From NCBI RefSeq assembly GCF_030053155.1, contig NZ_CP125641.1:434001-498000 (forward strand): a stretch of 64,000 nucleotides of DNA, given 5' to 3'. Below are positions 16,768 through 28,497 of the stretch, one piece after another; position 1 is the stretch's first letter, and each line of letters begins with the position of its first letter. This DNA is from Rhizobium sp. BT03. Lineage in GTDB: Bacteria; Pseudomonadota; Alphaproteobacteria; Rhizobiales; Rhizobiaceae. Made by a program: the position numbers and the translations under genes. The notes beneath the pieces were generated by a model. That model was not told where the DNA came from. It worked only from the letters and a program-made list of their open reading frames with translations, and searched no databases.

Positions 16768-18110
16768 CCGTCATGAACGACCTTCTCGTCAGCTATTACG
16801 GGGATGATTTTACCGGCTCGACCGATGTCATGGAGGCGCTCGCTTCGCGCGGCGTCGAGACCGCCCTCTTCCTCGGTCTTCCCAAGCCGGAATTGGTCGC
16901 CCGCTTCAAACACTGCCGCGCGATCGGTATTGCCGGAACGAGCCGCAGCGAGACGCCGGCATGGATGGAACTGCATCTCGTGCCTGCCTTCGACTGGCTG
17001 CGCTCGCTCGGTGCGGCCATCTGCCATTACAAGGTTTGCTCGACCTTCGATTCCAGCCCTGGCATCGGCAATATCGGAAAGGCTATCGAAATCGGCGGCA
17101 AGATCTTCGGGCAGGCGATCGTCCCCGTCATCGTCGGCGCGCCGCAGCTGAAGCGCTACACGGCTTTCGGCAATCTCTTCGCAGCCTATCAGGGCCGCGT
17201 CTTCCGCATCGACCGCCATCCCGTCATGAGCCGCCATCCCGTCACCCCGATGGACGAGGCGGATCTTGGCGTTCATCTGTCGAAGCAGACCGCCCTTCCC
17301 GTGCTGCTTGCCGATCTCGTTGCGATCACGGCCGAGGATGCCGATCAGCGCATCGACGCGCTGGTGTCGAGCCCGGAGGGCATCCTGCTCCTCGACGTCG
17401 ATTCCGAAGCGACGCAGGCGGCCGCTGGCCGGCAGCTGCTGCGTGTCGCCGGCCGGTCCGGCAGCTTCGTCGCCGGTTCGTCCGGGGTCGAATACGCCCT
17501 GCTCGATGCATGGCGGCGGGCCGGCGTGATTGGCGAAAGCGGTGCCGTATTTCCCGATGTCGGCCCGGTCGAGCGGCTTGCCGTCGTCTCCGGCAGCGTC
17601 TCGCCGACGACCGAGCGGCAGATCCGCACCGCCGTCGAGAACGGTTTCGAGGCCATCGCGCTCGATCCGCTGGCGCTGGTTTCGGAGAATGGCGAAGGCG
17701 CAGTGGAGGCGGCGGCGCAGGCCGGCATCCGCAAGCTGAAAGAAGGCAAGAGCGTCATCCTCTATACGGCGCTCGGCCCCTCCGCTGACCGCGGTGCCGA
17801 TATCGACCGGCTTCCGGGCGCCCGCCATCGGCTCGGCAGCGCGCTCGGCACGATCCTGCGGCGGCTGATCGAAGCGGAAGGGCTATCGCGCGCGGTCGTC
17901 GCTGGTGGCGACACGTCGAGCCACGCGCTGCGGCAATTGAAGATCGACGCGCTGACGACGCTGCTGCCATTGCCCCAGACGCCGGGCTCGCCGCTCTGCC
18001 TCGCGCATGGCGACTATCCGCCGACCAACGGCCTGCAGGTCGCGCTGAAAGGCGGCCAGGTCGGAACGGACGGCTATTTCGCGCAGATCCGCGATGGAAG
18101 GAAAAGCTGA
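16764..18110 (+). CDS. oiaK: Four-carbon acid sugar kinase family (DUF1537), 3-oxo-isoapionate kinase type
   Basis: A 448-residue protein with both halves of the four-carbon acid sugar kinase family. The N-terminal sugar-binding domain opens with SYYGDDFTGSTDVMEALASR. The C-terminal nucleotide-binding domain has AVVSGSVSPTTERQI, VVAGGDTSSHAL and a terminal VGTDGYFAQI. It starts in an ATGA overlap with the RLP gene, which strongly suggests that the two act in sequence. The expected role is phosphorylation of 3-oxo-isoapionate at C4 to make the RLP substrate. Other family members act on threonate, erythronate or 3-oxo-tetronates, so the substrate assignment rests on the neighbourhood. Confidence 0.85.
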   Translation: MTVMNDLLVSYYGDDFTGSTDVMEALASRGVETALFLGLPKPELVARFKHCRAIGIAGTSRSETPAWMELHLVPAFDWLRSLGAAICHYKVCSTFDSSPGIGNIGKAIEIGGKIFGQAIVPVIVGAPQLKRYTAFGNLFAAYQGRVFRIDRHPVMSRHPVTPMDEADLGVHLSKQTALPVLLADLVAITAEDADQRIDALVSSPEGILLLDVDSEATQAAAGRQLLRVAGRSGSFVAGSSGVEYALLDAWRRAGVIGESGAVFPDVGPVERLAVVSGSVSPTTERQIRTAVENGFEAIALDPLALVSENGEGAVEAAAQAGIRKLKEGKSVILYTALGPSADRGADIDRLPGARHRLGSALGTILRRLIEAEGLSRAVVAGGDTSSHALRQLKIDALTTLLPLPQTPGSPLCLAHGDYPPTNGLQVALKGGQVGTDGYFAQIRDGRKS

Positions 18111-18913
18111 TGGTCGTCTGGGTCGGCACCAGTTTCAAGATGAACAAGACGGTGGAGGAAGCGCTCGCTTTCGCGCACCGCCTCGCAGCGACGGATGCGG
18201 AACGCGATACCCGCGTGCAGCGCTTCGTCATCCCCGCCTTTACTGCGGTGCGCGAAGTCAAGCGCGTGCTTTCCGAGACCTCGGTGAAGGTCGGTGCCCA
18301 GAACATGCATTGGGAGGATGCCGGCGCCTGGACCGGCGAGATTTCGGCCTTGATGCTGAAGGACTGCGAGCTCGATATCGTCGAGCTCGGCCATTCCGAG
18401 CGCCGCGAGCATTTCGGCGAGACCGACGAAGCCGTCGGCCTCAAGGTTTCCGCCGCGCTCCGTCATGGCCTGACGCCGCTGATCTGCATCGGCGAAACCT
18501 TGCAGGAACGCCAAAAGGGGCGGGCCGATGCCGTTTTGCGGCGCCAGGTCGAGGCCGCCTTGCGGGGCATCGACACCGAGGCCGACAAGGCTCCGATCCT
18601 GCTTGCCTATGAGCCTGTCTGGGCGATCGGCGCCAACGGCATTCCGGCGACGGCCGACTATGCGTCGGAACGACACGGAAGGATCGCCGAGCTGGCGAGA
18701 TCCATTCTCGGCCATGCGGTGCCGGTTCTCTACGGCGGCAGCGTCAATCCCGACAATTGCGAGGAACTGGTGACGCAGGCGCATATCGACGGCCTGTTCA
18801 TTGGCCGCTCTGCCTGGTCCGTCGACGGTTATCTCGACATTCTCGGCCGCGTCAGCGCGGCGATCTACCGCTCATCCCCACGCCAGACGGCGAGCGAAAG
18901 GAAACTGCCATGA
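18110..18913 (+). CDS. lerI: Triosephosphate isomerase-like protein, probable L-erythrulose-1-phosphate isomerase
   Basis: A 267-residue TIM-barrel protein with the triosephosphate isomerase catalytic set: Lys10 in GTSFKMNKT, His95 in ELGHSERRE and Glu168 in AYEPVWAIG, plus the phosphate loop [19 protein letters not shown] in place of the NWKMN of housekeeping TpiA is typical of tetrulose-phosphate isomerases (LerI, EryH). Its start overlaps the kinase stop by 1 bp and its stop overlaps the RpiB-like gene. Tandem LerI-DerI pairs convert L-erythrulose 1-phosphate to D-erythrulose 4-phosphate and then D-erythrose 4-phosphate, which is my preferred role. An ordinary second TpiA cannot be excluded. 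Confidence 0.75.
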   Translation: MVVWVGTSFKMNKTVEEALAFAHRLAATDAERDTRVQRFVIPAFTAVREVKRVLSETSVKVGAQNMHWEDAGAWTGEISALMLKDCELDIVELGHSERREHFGETDEAVGLKVSAALRHGLTPLICIGETLQERQKGRADAVLRRQVEAALRGIDTEADKAPILLAYEPVWAIGANGIPATADYASERHGRIAELARSILGHAVPVLYGGSVNPDNCEELVTQAHIDGLFIGRSAWSVDGYLDILGRVSAAIYRSSPRQTASERKLP

Positions 18914-19356
18914 AGATCGCAATTGGGGCGGACAGCGCCGGCAAACCGCTATTGGATGTCATTGCCGCCCATCTCGCCGGCAAGGCGGACCTCGAAGTTC
19001 ACGATCTCAGCCAGTCCGGCTTTTATGCCGATCTTTCCCAGCGTCTGGCGCAGACGATCGTCGACGGCGAACACCAGCGCGGCATTCTGTTCTGCGGCAC
19101 CGGCATCGGCGTGTGCATTTCGGCAAACAAGGTGCCTGGTATTCGCGCCGCACTCACCCACGACACCTATTCGGCCGAACGCGCGGCGAAATCGAACAAC
19201 GCCCAGATCATCACGATGGGCGCGCGCGTCATCGGGCCGGAACTGGCGAAATCGATCGTCGACGTCTGGCTCGCCTCGGAATTCGACCCTGATGGCCCAT
19301 CGGCCGGCAATGTCGAGGCGATCGACCGGCTCGACGCCGAAAAACACGGGTCTTGA
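18910..19356 (+). CDS. derI: RpiB/LacAB-family sugar-phosphate isomerase, probable D-erythrulose-4-phosphate isomerase
   Basis: A 148-residue RpiB-fold isomerase. Conserved features are [11 protein letters not shown] at the N-terminus, the active-site loop [16 protein letters not shown] with Cys62, and the [18 protein letters not shown] segment. It starts in an ATGA overlap with the TIM-like gene. RpiB relatives paired with TIM relatives act on four-carbon sugar phosphates (DerI, EryI). That pairing, plus the DhaK/DhaL-type kinase near 28498, suggests conversion of D-erythrulose 4-phosphate to D-erythrose 4-phosphate. A ribose-5-phosphate role is the alternative. Confidence 0.75.
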   Translation: MKIAIGADSAGKPLLDVIAAHLAGKADLEVHDLSQSGFYADLSQRLAQTIVDGEHQRGILFCGTGIGVCISANKVPGIRAALTHDTYSAERAAKSNNAQIITMGARVIGPELAKSIVDVWLASEFDPDGPSAGNVEAIDRLDAEKHGS

Positions 19357-19383
19357 ACAACTAAATAGTGATATGGTGATTGA

Positions 19384-19396
19384 CTCATCATACCAG
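19384..19396. promoter_or_regulatory. Second copy of the candidate GntR motif, inside a promoter
   Basis: CTCATCATACCAG, nearly identical to the motif at 15442. It begins at the end of a possible -35 box TTGACT (19380-19385) and lies before a possible -10 box (CATATT, 19405-19410), so a bound repressor would block the promoter. It implies that the oxidoisomerase-transporter segment has its own promoter under the same regulator. Confidence 0.5.
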
Positions 19397-19433
19397 TACG
19401 TGATCATATTCAGACGGAAAAGATGAGGAAAAC

Positions 19434-21279
<1,846 letters not shown>

Positions 21280-21288
21280 TCAGCACCA

Positions 21289-21322
21289 ATTGCGGAGGGT
21301 GCAGCGTTGCGCCCTCCGCAAT
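21289..21322. repeat. Intercistronic hairpin after the binding-protein gene
   Basis: ATTGCGGAGGG at 21289-21299 is exactly complementary to CCCTCCGCAAT at 21312-21322. It starts 9 bp after the stop of the binding-protein gene and lacks a good T-run, as expected for a 3' protecting hairpin or a leaky attenuator inside an ABC operon. Confidence 0.6.
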
Positions 21323-21352
21323 GCATTTTGCAAGACGTCGAGGTTCACCCGC

Positions 21353-21993
21353 ATGTTGAGAATGAAGGGCGCCCTGGTTGCTGCCATCGTGGCGGCGGCC
21401 CTGCCCGGTTGCAAGATCATCAAGACGCCGACCGCTGAGGAAAAAGCGGCTGAAGTGGCCAAGACCGCCTTCGATCCGAATGCCAAGGTCGAGGCGATCT
21501 GGCAGCCTCAAGTCGTGCCCTATTTCGAAAAGCGCGCCGGCGAGCTGAAGGACATCATGCAGCTCGTTGCCACGAGCCCCGATGCCGCGGGCGAAAAATA
21601 CGGCAATCCGCGCAAGCAGAGCAGTTCGCCCTGGACCTATGCGGTGAAGATCACCGGCAAGGTCGTCGCGGCCGATACGGCCTCGCGCGCGGCGACGCTC
21701 GATGTCGATGCCGATGGCGACGGAAAGGCCGATGCGAAGGTGCAGATCGGCCCGGCGCTGCGCGGCACGGCACTGCGCGACACGCTCGATTTCGTCAATT
21801 TCAACGAGTTCAAGAACCAGATCGAATGGGCGCAGTTCGGCAAGGCGTTCAACGAGAAGGCCAATACCGCCTTCCTCTCCGCCGTCCCGCGCGACGGTCT
21901 TGCCGGCAAGACGGTAACGGTGATCGGCGCCTTTCCGCTGCCGAAAAGCGGCGAGCTGCCGCTCGTCACACCTTCGGAACTGAAGGTGGGCTC

Positions 21994-21997
<4 letters not shown>
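21353..21997 (+). CDS. DUF2291-family lipoprotein of the sugar importer operon
   Basis: A 214-residue protein. The signal peptide ends in a lipobox (ALPGC, Cys20), so it is probably a membrane-anchored periplasmic lipoprotein. The rest matches the DUF2291 family, found beside RbsA/RbsC-type transporters: VVPYFEKRAGELKDIM, PWTYAVKITGKVVAAD and DFVNFNEFKNQIEW. The ATG before LRMKG was chosen because it places the signal peptide at the N-terminus. Its stop overlaps the ATPase start by ATGA. The family has no well-established function; a role in sugar uptake is inferred from the conserved context. Confidence 0.8.
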
Positions 21998-23540
<1,543 letters not shown>

Positions 23541-23544
<4 letters not shown>

Positions 23545-24605
23545 TGGCGGCTACCTCAACCACTCTTGCGCCGAAGGGCGCCAACGGCTCGGCGCTTCTG
23601 ACGCTGATGAAGCTCAGGACTTTCATCGCGCTTTTCGCCGTCATCATCTTCTTCGCGATCTTCGCACCGAACTTCACCTCGACGGCGAACATGATCCTGA
23701 TGTCGAAGCATGTGGCGCTGAACGCCTTCCTGGCGATGGGCATGACCTTCGTCATCATCACCGGCGGCATCGACCTTTCGGTCGGCTCGATCGTCGGGCT
23801 TTGCGGCATGGTCGCGGGCGGGCTGATCCTCTACGGCATCGAACTGCCGATCGGCTACACCATCTATTTCAACCTCTTCGAGATCGTGCTGATCACGCTG
23901 TCGATCGGCCTTATCATCGGCCTGATCAACGGTCTCTTGATCACCAAGCTCAACGTCGCGCCCTTCATCGCCACGCTCGGCACGCTCTATATCGCCCGCG
24001 GCCTGGCGCTGCTGTCCTCGGACGGCCAGACCTTTCCGAACCTCGTCGGCCGGCCGGAATACGCCACCACCGGCTTCGACTTCTTCGGCGCCGGCCGCAT
24101 TCTCGGCTTGCCGGTGTCGATCTGGATCCTGATCGTGCTGGCGCTCGCGGCTGCCTATGTCGCGCGTTCGACGCCGATCGGCCGCCACATCTTCGCCGTC
24201 GGCGGCAATGAGCGGGCGGCGCGCATGTCCGGCATCCGCGTCGATCTCGTGAAAATCTTCGTCTACATGTTCTCCGGCCTTTGCGCGGCGATCGTCGGCG
24301 TCGTCATCTCCTCGGAGCTGATGGCCGCCCATCCGGCGACCGGCGAAAGCTTCGAGCTCAATGCGATCGCCGCAGCGGTGCTCGGCGGCACCTCGATGTC
24401 GGGTGGGCGCGGCACGATCGGCGGCACGATCATCGGCGCCTTCGTCATCGGCATCCTCTCCGACGGGCTTGTCATGATGGGCGTCTCCTCCTTCTGGCAG
24501 ATGGTCATCAAGGGCCTCGTCATCATCATCGCCGTGGTCGTCGACCAGGCGCAGCGCCGCCTGCAGCAGCGCGTCACCCTCATGCAGATGGCAAAGGCGG
24601 GTTGA
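23541..24605 (+). CDS. Ribose-type sugar ABC importer permease (RbsC-like)
   Basis: A 354-residue integral membrane protein with about 8-10 hydrophobic segments. Family signatures are FVIITGGIDLSVGSIVGL, LNVAPFIATLGTLYIARGLAL and ELNAIAAAVLGGTSMSGGRG, the last typical of RbsC-type permeases. It overlaps the ATPase gene and is followed after 1 bp by the dehydrogenase gene, tying the importer to the first oxidation step. Confidence 0.95.
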
Positions 24606-24606
24606 C

Positions 24607-25641
24607 ATGAGCGGATTGAAAGGCGCGTTGATCGGCTGCGGCTTCTTTGCGATCAACCAGATGCATGGCTGGAACGATGTCGACGGTGCCGAGATCGTCG
24701 CCATCTGCGACCGCGATCCCGAGCGGCTGAAGCTCGTCGGCGACCAGTTCGGCATCGAGCGGCGCTACAGCGATGCCGGGGCGATGTTTGCCGATGGCGG
24801 CTTCGATTTCGTCGATATCGCCACGACAGTTCAGAGCCACCGCGCCCTGGTGGAAATGGCCGCTCGAAACAGGGTGCCGGCCATCTGCCAGAAGCCTTTC
24901 GCCAGGACGCTGGCGGATGCCAAGGCGATGGTCGAAGCCTGCCGCGCTGCCGGCGTGGCGCTGATGGTGCACGAGAATTTTCGCTGGCAGACGCCGATCC
25001 AGGCGGTGCGCAAGGCGCTCGATGTGGGCGCCATCGGCACGCCCTTCTGGGGCCGCTTCTCCTTCCGCTCGGGCTACGACGTCTTTTCCGGCCAGCCCTA
25101 TCTCGCCGAAGGCGAGCGCTTCATCATCGAGGACCTCGGCATCCATACGCTCGATATCGCCCGCTATATCCTCGGCGACGTCAGCGCGCTGACCGCCCGC
25201 ACCAAGCGGGTCAACCCCAGGATTAAGGGCGAGGATGTCGCGACCATCCTGCTCGATCACGAAAACGGCGCGACCTCCGTCGTCGATGTCAGCTACGCCA
25301 CCAGGCTCTCGAAGGAGCCCTTCCCCGAGACGCTGATCGAACTCGACGGCTCCGAAGGCACGATCCGGCTCAGCCAGGGCTACGGCCTGGAGATCACCAA
25401 CGGCAAGGGCACGACCGTCATGGATGTCTCGCCGAAGCTGCTGTCCTGGGCCTCGCGGCCCTGGCACAACATCCAGGAAAGCGTCTATGCGATAGAGCAG
25501 CATTGGGTCGACCAGCTCAGGCGCGGCGCGGAGCACTCGACCTCGGGCGCCGACAATCTGAAGACCTTCGCCCTCGTCGAGGCCGCCTATGACAGCGCCG
25601 CGCGCGGTCAGACGATCGATATCAGGGCTCTGCTGCGATGA
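24607..25641 (+). CDS. apsD: Gfo/Idh/MocA-family dehydrogenase, D-apiose dehydrogenase type
   Basis: A 344-residue oxidoreductase. The N-terminal Rossmann domain begins with LKGALIGCGFFAINQMHGW, and AICQKPFARTLADAKAMV carries the family EKP-like motif as QKP. The C-terminal domain has EDLGIHTLDIARYILGDV with the conserved HxxD region. It would oxidise the imported sugar, D-apiose, to apionolactone using NAD(P). It lies 1 bp from the permease gene and overlaps the lactonase gene by 4 bp, so import, oxidation and lactone hydrolysis are encoded in a row. Family membership is sure; apiose is inferred from the cluster. Confidence 0.82.
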   Translation: MSGLKGALIGCGFFAINQMHGWNDVDGAEIVAICDRDPERLKLVGDQFGIERRYSDAGAMFADGGFDFVDIATTVQSHRALVEMAARNRVPAICQKPFARTLADAKAMVEACRAAGVALMVHENFRWQTPIQAVRKALDVGAIGTPFWGRFSFRSGYDVFSGQPYLAEGERFIIEDLGIHTLDIARYILGDVSALTARTKRVNPRIKGEDVATILLDHENGATSVVDVSYATRLSKEPFPETLIELDGSEGTIRLSQGYGLEITNGKGTTVMDVSPKLLSWASRPWHNIQESVYAIEQHWVDQLRRGAEHSTSGADNLKTFALVEAAYDSAARGQTIDIRALLR

Positions 25642-27512
25642 CCGCCGATGCGTTCCAGCTCTACGGCACCCGCGCTGCGGAAAGGCCGCCGGTCCGCCTG
25701 ACGGCGGGAAAGCTGACGGCCGATCTCGCCGACGGCAACCTTCGTACGATCCGCTACGACGGTGTCGAGGTGCTGCGGGCGATTTCCTATCTCGTCCGCG
25801 ACCGGGACTGGGGCACCTACAGCCCTGACATCGCCGATCTCAGGATCGAACAGGGCGAGGATCGGTTCGAGGTGACTTATCTCGCTCGCTGCCAGGGACC
25901 TGATGAGACGACGCTCGTCATCGAGGTCCGCATCAGCGGCAATCAGGACCGGCTCGATTTCGAGGCCGAAGCCCGGAGCGGAACCGGCTTCGAGACCAAT
26001 CGCTGCGGCTTCTGCATCCTGCATCCGATCGTCGGCGTTGCCGGTTCGCCGGCAGCGGTCGAACATGTCGACGGCCAGATCGCGGCGACGCGTTTTCCCA
26101 ATGTCATCGAGCCGTGGCAGCCCTTCAAGGACATGCGCGCCATCACCCATCAGGTCATGCCTGATGTAAGCGCGGAATGCCGGATGGAGGGTGACACCTT
26201 CGAAATGGAGGACCAGCGCAACTGGTCCGATGCCTCCTACAAAACCTATGTCAGGCCGCTCGCCTTGCCCTGGCCTTACCGGATCCCGGCCAACCAGCCC
26301 GTCCGGCAGAAGACGTCGCTCATCATCACGGATATCAGCCGCTCCGTTGCGCCGCCAGCCGCGACGCAGAGCGGAGCCATAAGGCTCGAACGCGGCGCGC
26401 GGACCGGCACCATGCCCGATATCGGCGTGATCGTTACGCCCGAGGAGGCCGAGGCGACGCGCGCGGCCGCGTTCCTCCTGTCGGAGATCGCGCCCAAGGA
26501 ACTGCTCTTCCATTTCGATCCCGATGCCGGGCACGGCCTCGACGCGCTGAAAAACTTCGCGGAGATCGCTGCTCTCCATCGCGGTCGCTTGACGCTGGAG
26601 ATCGCGCTCCCCTGCAAATCGTCGCCGGCGGGCGAGGCGGCCGGGATCGCCCGGCAGATGCAGCAGGCGGGCTTCAAGCCCGACGCGATCCTGATTTCGC
26701 CCTCCGTCGACCGGCAATCGACGCCGCCCGGCAGCAAATGGCCGGACTGCCCTCCGCTCGATGAGGTCTACGCCGCAGCCCGCGCCGCCTTCTCCGGCAT
26801 TCGCATCGGCGGCGGCATGCTCAGCTATTTCACCGAGCTCAACCGCAAGCGCGTGCCGGCGGACGAGATCGATTTCGTCAGCCATTGCACCAACCCGATC
26901 GTGCACGCGGCCGACGATCTCAGCGTCATGCAGACACTGGAAGCGCTGCCCTTCATCACGCGCTCCGTCCGTGCGATCTACGGCGACAAGCCCTATCGCA
27001 TCGGTCCGTCGACGATCCCGATGCGGCAGAATCCCTATGGCAGCCGCACGATGGACAATCCCGCCAGTGGACGCATTCCGATGGCCAACCGCGACCCCCG
27101 CCACAACGGCCGTTTCGCCGAGGCCTTCGCGCTCGGCTATGCGATCCGGGTGCTGGAGGCCGGTCTCGAATGCCTGACGCTTTCGGCGCTGACCGGTCCT
27201 TTCGGGTTGGTCGCAGGTCGCGATGAGCCGGTCGCGCAAGGCGGGCGGCGGCCGCTCTTCAACACGGTGCGGACCTTGTCGGCGCTGGCGGGTGCATCCT
27301 GGCAGGAATGCCTCTCGTCTTCGCCCTCCGAAGTTCTGTCGTTTGTGGCGCGGGATGCCGCAGGCGCCAAGCTTTATGTGGTCAATCTCACAGGCGAAGA
27401 GCGAAGGGTCGGCGGCAGCGCACTGGCCGAAGAGCTGCGGCTCGCGCCCTTCGCGACGGCCGCCTTGCCGCTAGAACAGGATGATTTTAGGCCCGGTTGG
27501 CCTAAAATCTGA
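25638..27512 (+). CDS. apnL: D-apionate lactonase-type protein
   Basis: A 624-residue protein resembling ApnL, which opens apionolactone to D-apionate. There is no signal peptide and no close similarity to common lactonases such as SMP-30. Visible landmarks include TAGKLTADLADGNLRTIRY, DFEAEARSGTGFETNRCGFC, HPIVGVAG, a YFTELNRKR stretch and FVSHCTNPIVHAADD, the last two giving a glycosidase-like TIM-barrel feel. It begins in an ATGA overlap with the dehydrogenase gene. The last dozen codons and the stop lie inside a large palindromic repeat (27472-27523), so the C-terminal tail DDFRPGWPKI is probably repeat-derived. The assignment rests mainly on gene order. Confidence 0.75.
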   Translation: MTADAFQLYGTRAAERPPVRLTAGKLTADLADGNLRTIRYDGVEVLRAISYLVRDRDWGTYSPDIADLRIEQGEDRFEVTYLARCQGPDETTLVIEVRISGNQDRLDFEAEARSGTGFETNRCGFCILHPIVGVAGSPAAVEHVDGQIAATRFPNVIEPWQPFKDMRAITHQVMPDVSAECRMEGDTFEMEDQRNWSDASYKTYVRPLALPWPYRIPANQPVRQKTSLIITDISRSVAPPAATQSGAIRLERGARTGTMPDIGVIVTPEEAEATRAAAFLLSEIAPKELLFHFDPDAGHGLDALKNFAEIAALHRGRLTLEIALPCKSSPAGEAAGIARQMQQAGFKPDAILISPSVDRQSTPPGSKWPDCPPLDEVYAAARAAFSGIRIGGGMLSYFTELNRKRVPADEIDFVSHCTNPIVHAADDLSVMQTLEALPFITRSVRAIYGDKPYRIGPSTIPMRQNPYGSRTMDNPASGRIPMANRDPRHNGRFAEAFALGYAIRVLEAGLECLTLSALTGPFGLVAGRDEPVAQGGRRPLFNTVRTLSALAGASWQECLSSSPSEVLSFVARDAAGAKLYVVNLTGEERRVGGSALAEELRLAPFATAALPLEQDDFRPGWPKI

Positions 27513-27523
27513 ATCCTGTTCTA
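27472..27523. repeat. Large palindromic element forming the end of the lactonase gene
   Basis: TAGAACAGGAT at 27472-27482 pairs with ATCCTGTTCTA at 27513-27523. Inside it, GATTTTAGGCC at 27483-27493 pairs with GGCCTAAAATC at 27499-27509 around a 5-bp loop. The lactonase stop codon sits at 27510-27512 within the right arm. The structure can act as a terminator-like hairpin and looks like a dispersed intergenic repeat that landed on the gene end. Confidence 0.75.
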
Positions 27524-27535
27524 AATTAAAGAGTT

Positions 27536-27585
27536 AGAGCATGATGTCGTCCGAAAACCGCTCACACTTTTCGGCATCATGCTCT
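27536..27585. repeat. Rhizobial intergenic palindrome (AGAGCATGATG...CATCATGCTCT)
   Basis: AGAGCATGATG at 27536-27546 pairs with CATCATGCTCT at 27575-27585, and the inner parts CCGAAAA and TTTTCGG also pair. I recognise this as a palindrome dispersed in Rhizobium intergenic regions. The IS5-type element inserted at its right edge. Confidence 0.7.
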
Positions 27586-27586
27586 A

Positions 27587-28430
27587 GGAGTCGTGGACTC
27601 TTGGGATTCCCAAAGGTGAGCAAATCAGATTCAAGACTGTCTTTTGGAGGCAGTCATGGGTGTTTTAGATCGTCTCATTCTTCGAGATGACCAGTGGGAG
27701 CGGATGTCTCGCCATATCATTGGCGACGATCGCACGCGCGGTTCGTCTGGACGTGACAATCGCATGTTTGTGGAAGCGGTCTTGTGGATCGTGCGGACGG
27801 GTTCGCCCTGGCGCGATCTGCCGGAGGTGTTCGGTGATTGGAACAGCGTGTTTCGCCGCTTCAGCCGCTGGAGCCAAAAGGGTGTCTGGTGGCGTGTCTT
27901 TGAGGCGATGTCGGAGGATACCGACTTCGAATATCTGATCGTCGACAGCACTATTATTCGCGCCCACCAGCACGCCTCCGGCGCAAAAAAGGGGCTGAAG
28001 ATCAGGCCCTTGGCCGTTCCCGCGGCGGCTTGAGCACCAAAATCCATATGGCCGTGCGTGGCCTTGGATGTCCCGTTCGTTTCATCCTGACCGCCGGTCA
28101 GAAAGGCGATGCACCGCAAGCCGATCTCCTGATCGAAGACCTGCCAGCCGAGGTCGTCATGGCCGATACGGCCTACGACAGCGACCGGCTACGCAAACTC
28201 ATTGCCGACAAGGGCGCGCAAGCGGTCATCCCGAACAATCCCTCGCGTGCCAAGAAGTATCCGCTCGACAAGCAACTCTATGCTCAGCGTTATCTCATCG
28301 AATGCTGCTTCTCGAAGCTCAAGCAGTTTCGACGCATCGCCACACGATATGAGAAAACCGTTCGAAACTACAAAGCCATGATCGCTCTGGCCGCCACAAT
28401 CCTATGGCTCAGATAAGTGTCCACAGCTCC
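27587..28430 (+). mobile_element. IS5-family (IS427-like) insertion sequence, 844 bp
   Basis: The ends are imperfect inverted repeats: GGAGTCGTGGACTCTT at the left, and GGAGCTGTGGACACTT reading inward from the right. TA dinucleotides at 27585-27586 and 28431-28432 flank the element, as expected for the 2-bp target duplication of the IS427 group. It contains one transposase split over two frames. It separates the lactonase gene from the DhaK-type kinase gene and so divides what was probably one catabolic operon. Confidence 0.88.
27656..28416 (+). CDS. IS5-family transposase produced by a -1 frameshift
   Basis: The first frame (125 aa if unshifted, ending at 28033) begins MGVLDRLILRDDQWERM behind a GGAGG site and carries the first catalytic Asp in LIVDSTIIRAHQHASGAKKG. 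The second frame supplies STKIHMAV, the second Asp in VMADTAYDSD and the Glu in YLIECCFSKLKQFRR. A slippery AAAAAAG at 27985-27991 lies exactly where a -1 shift joins GAKKG to the family continuation AEDQALGRSRGG. No other damage is seen, so the element may be active. This arrangement is common in the IS427 group. Confidence 0.88.
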
Positions 28431-28497
28431 TAGCGGATTGACCTCCGGCCCGCCCGCCGCATCTATTCAGTCGGAGCTTGTTCAGGGGAGGATCGGC

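Noticed and set aside
23556..24755. A 399-codon minus-strand frame full of Asp, Arg and His
   Set aside because: It is antisense to the RbsC-like permease gene, with no recognisable motif.
27513..28497. Possible degenerate copy of a catabolic gene between the lactonase and DhaK-type genes
   Set aside because: The whole stretch is explained by two palindromes, the IS element and a short leader.
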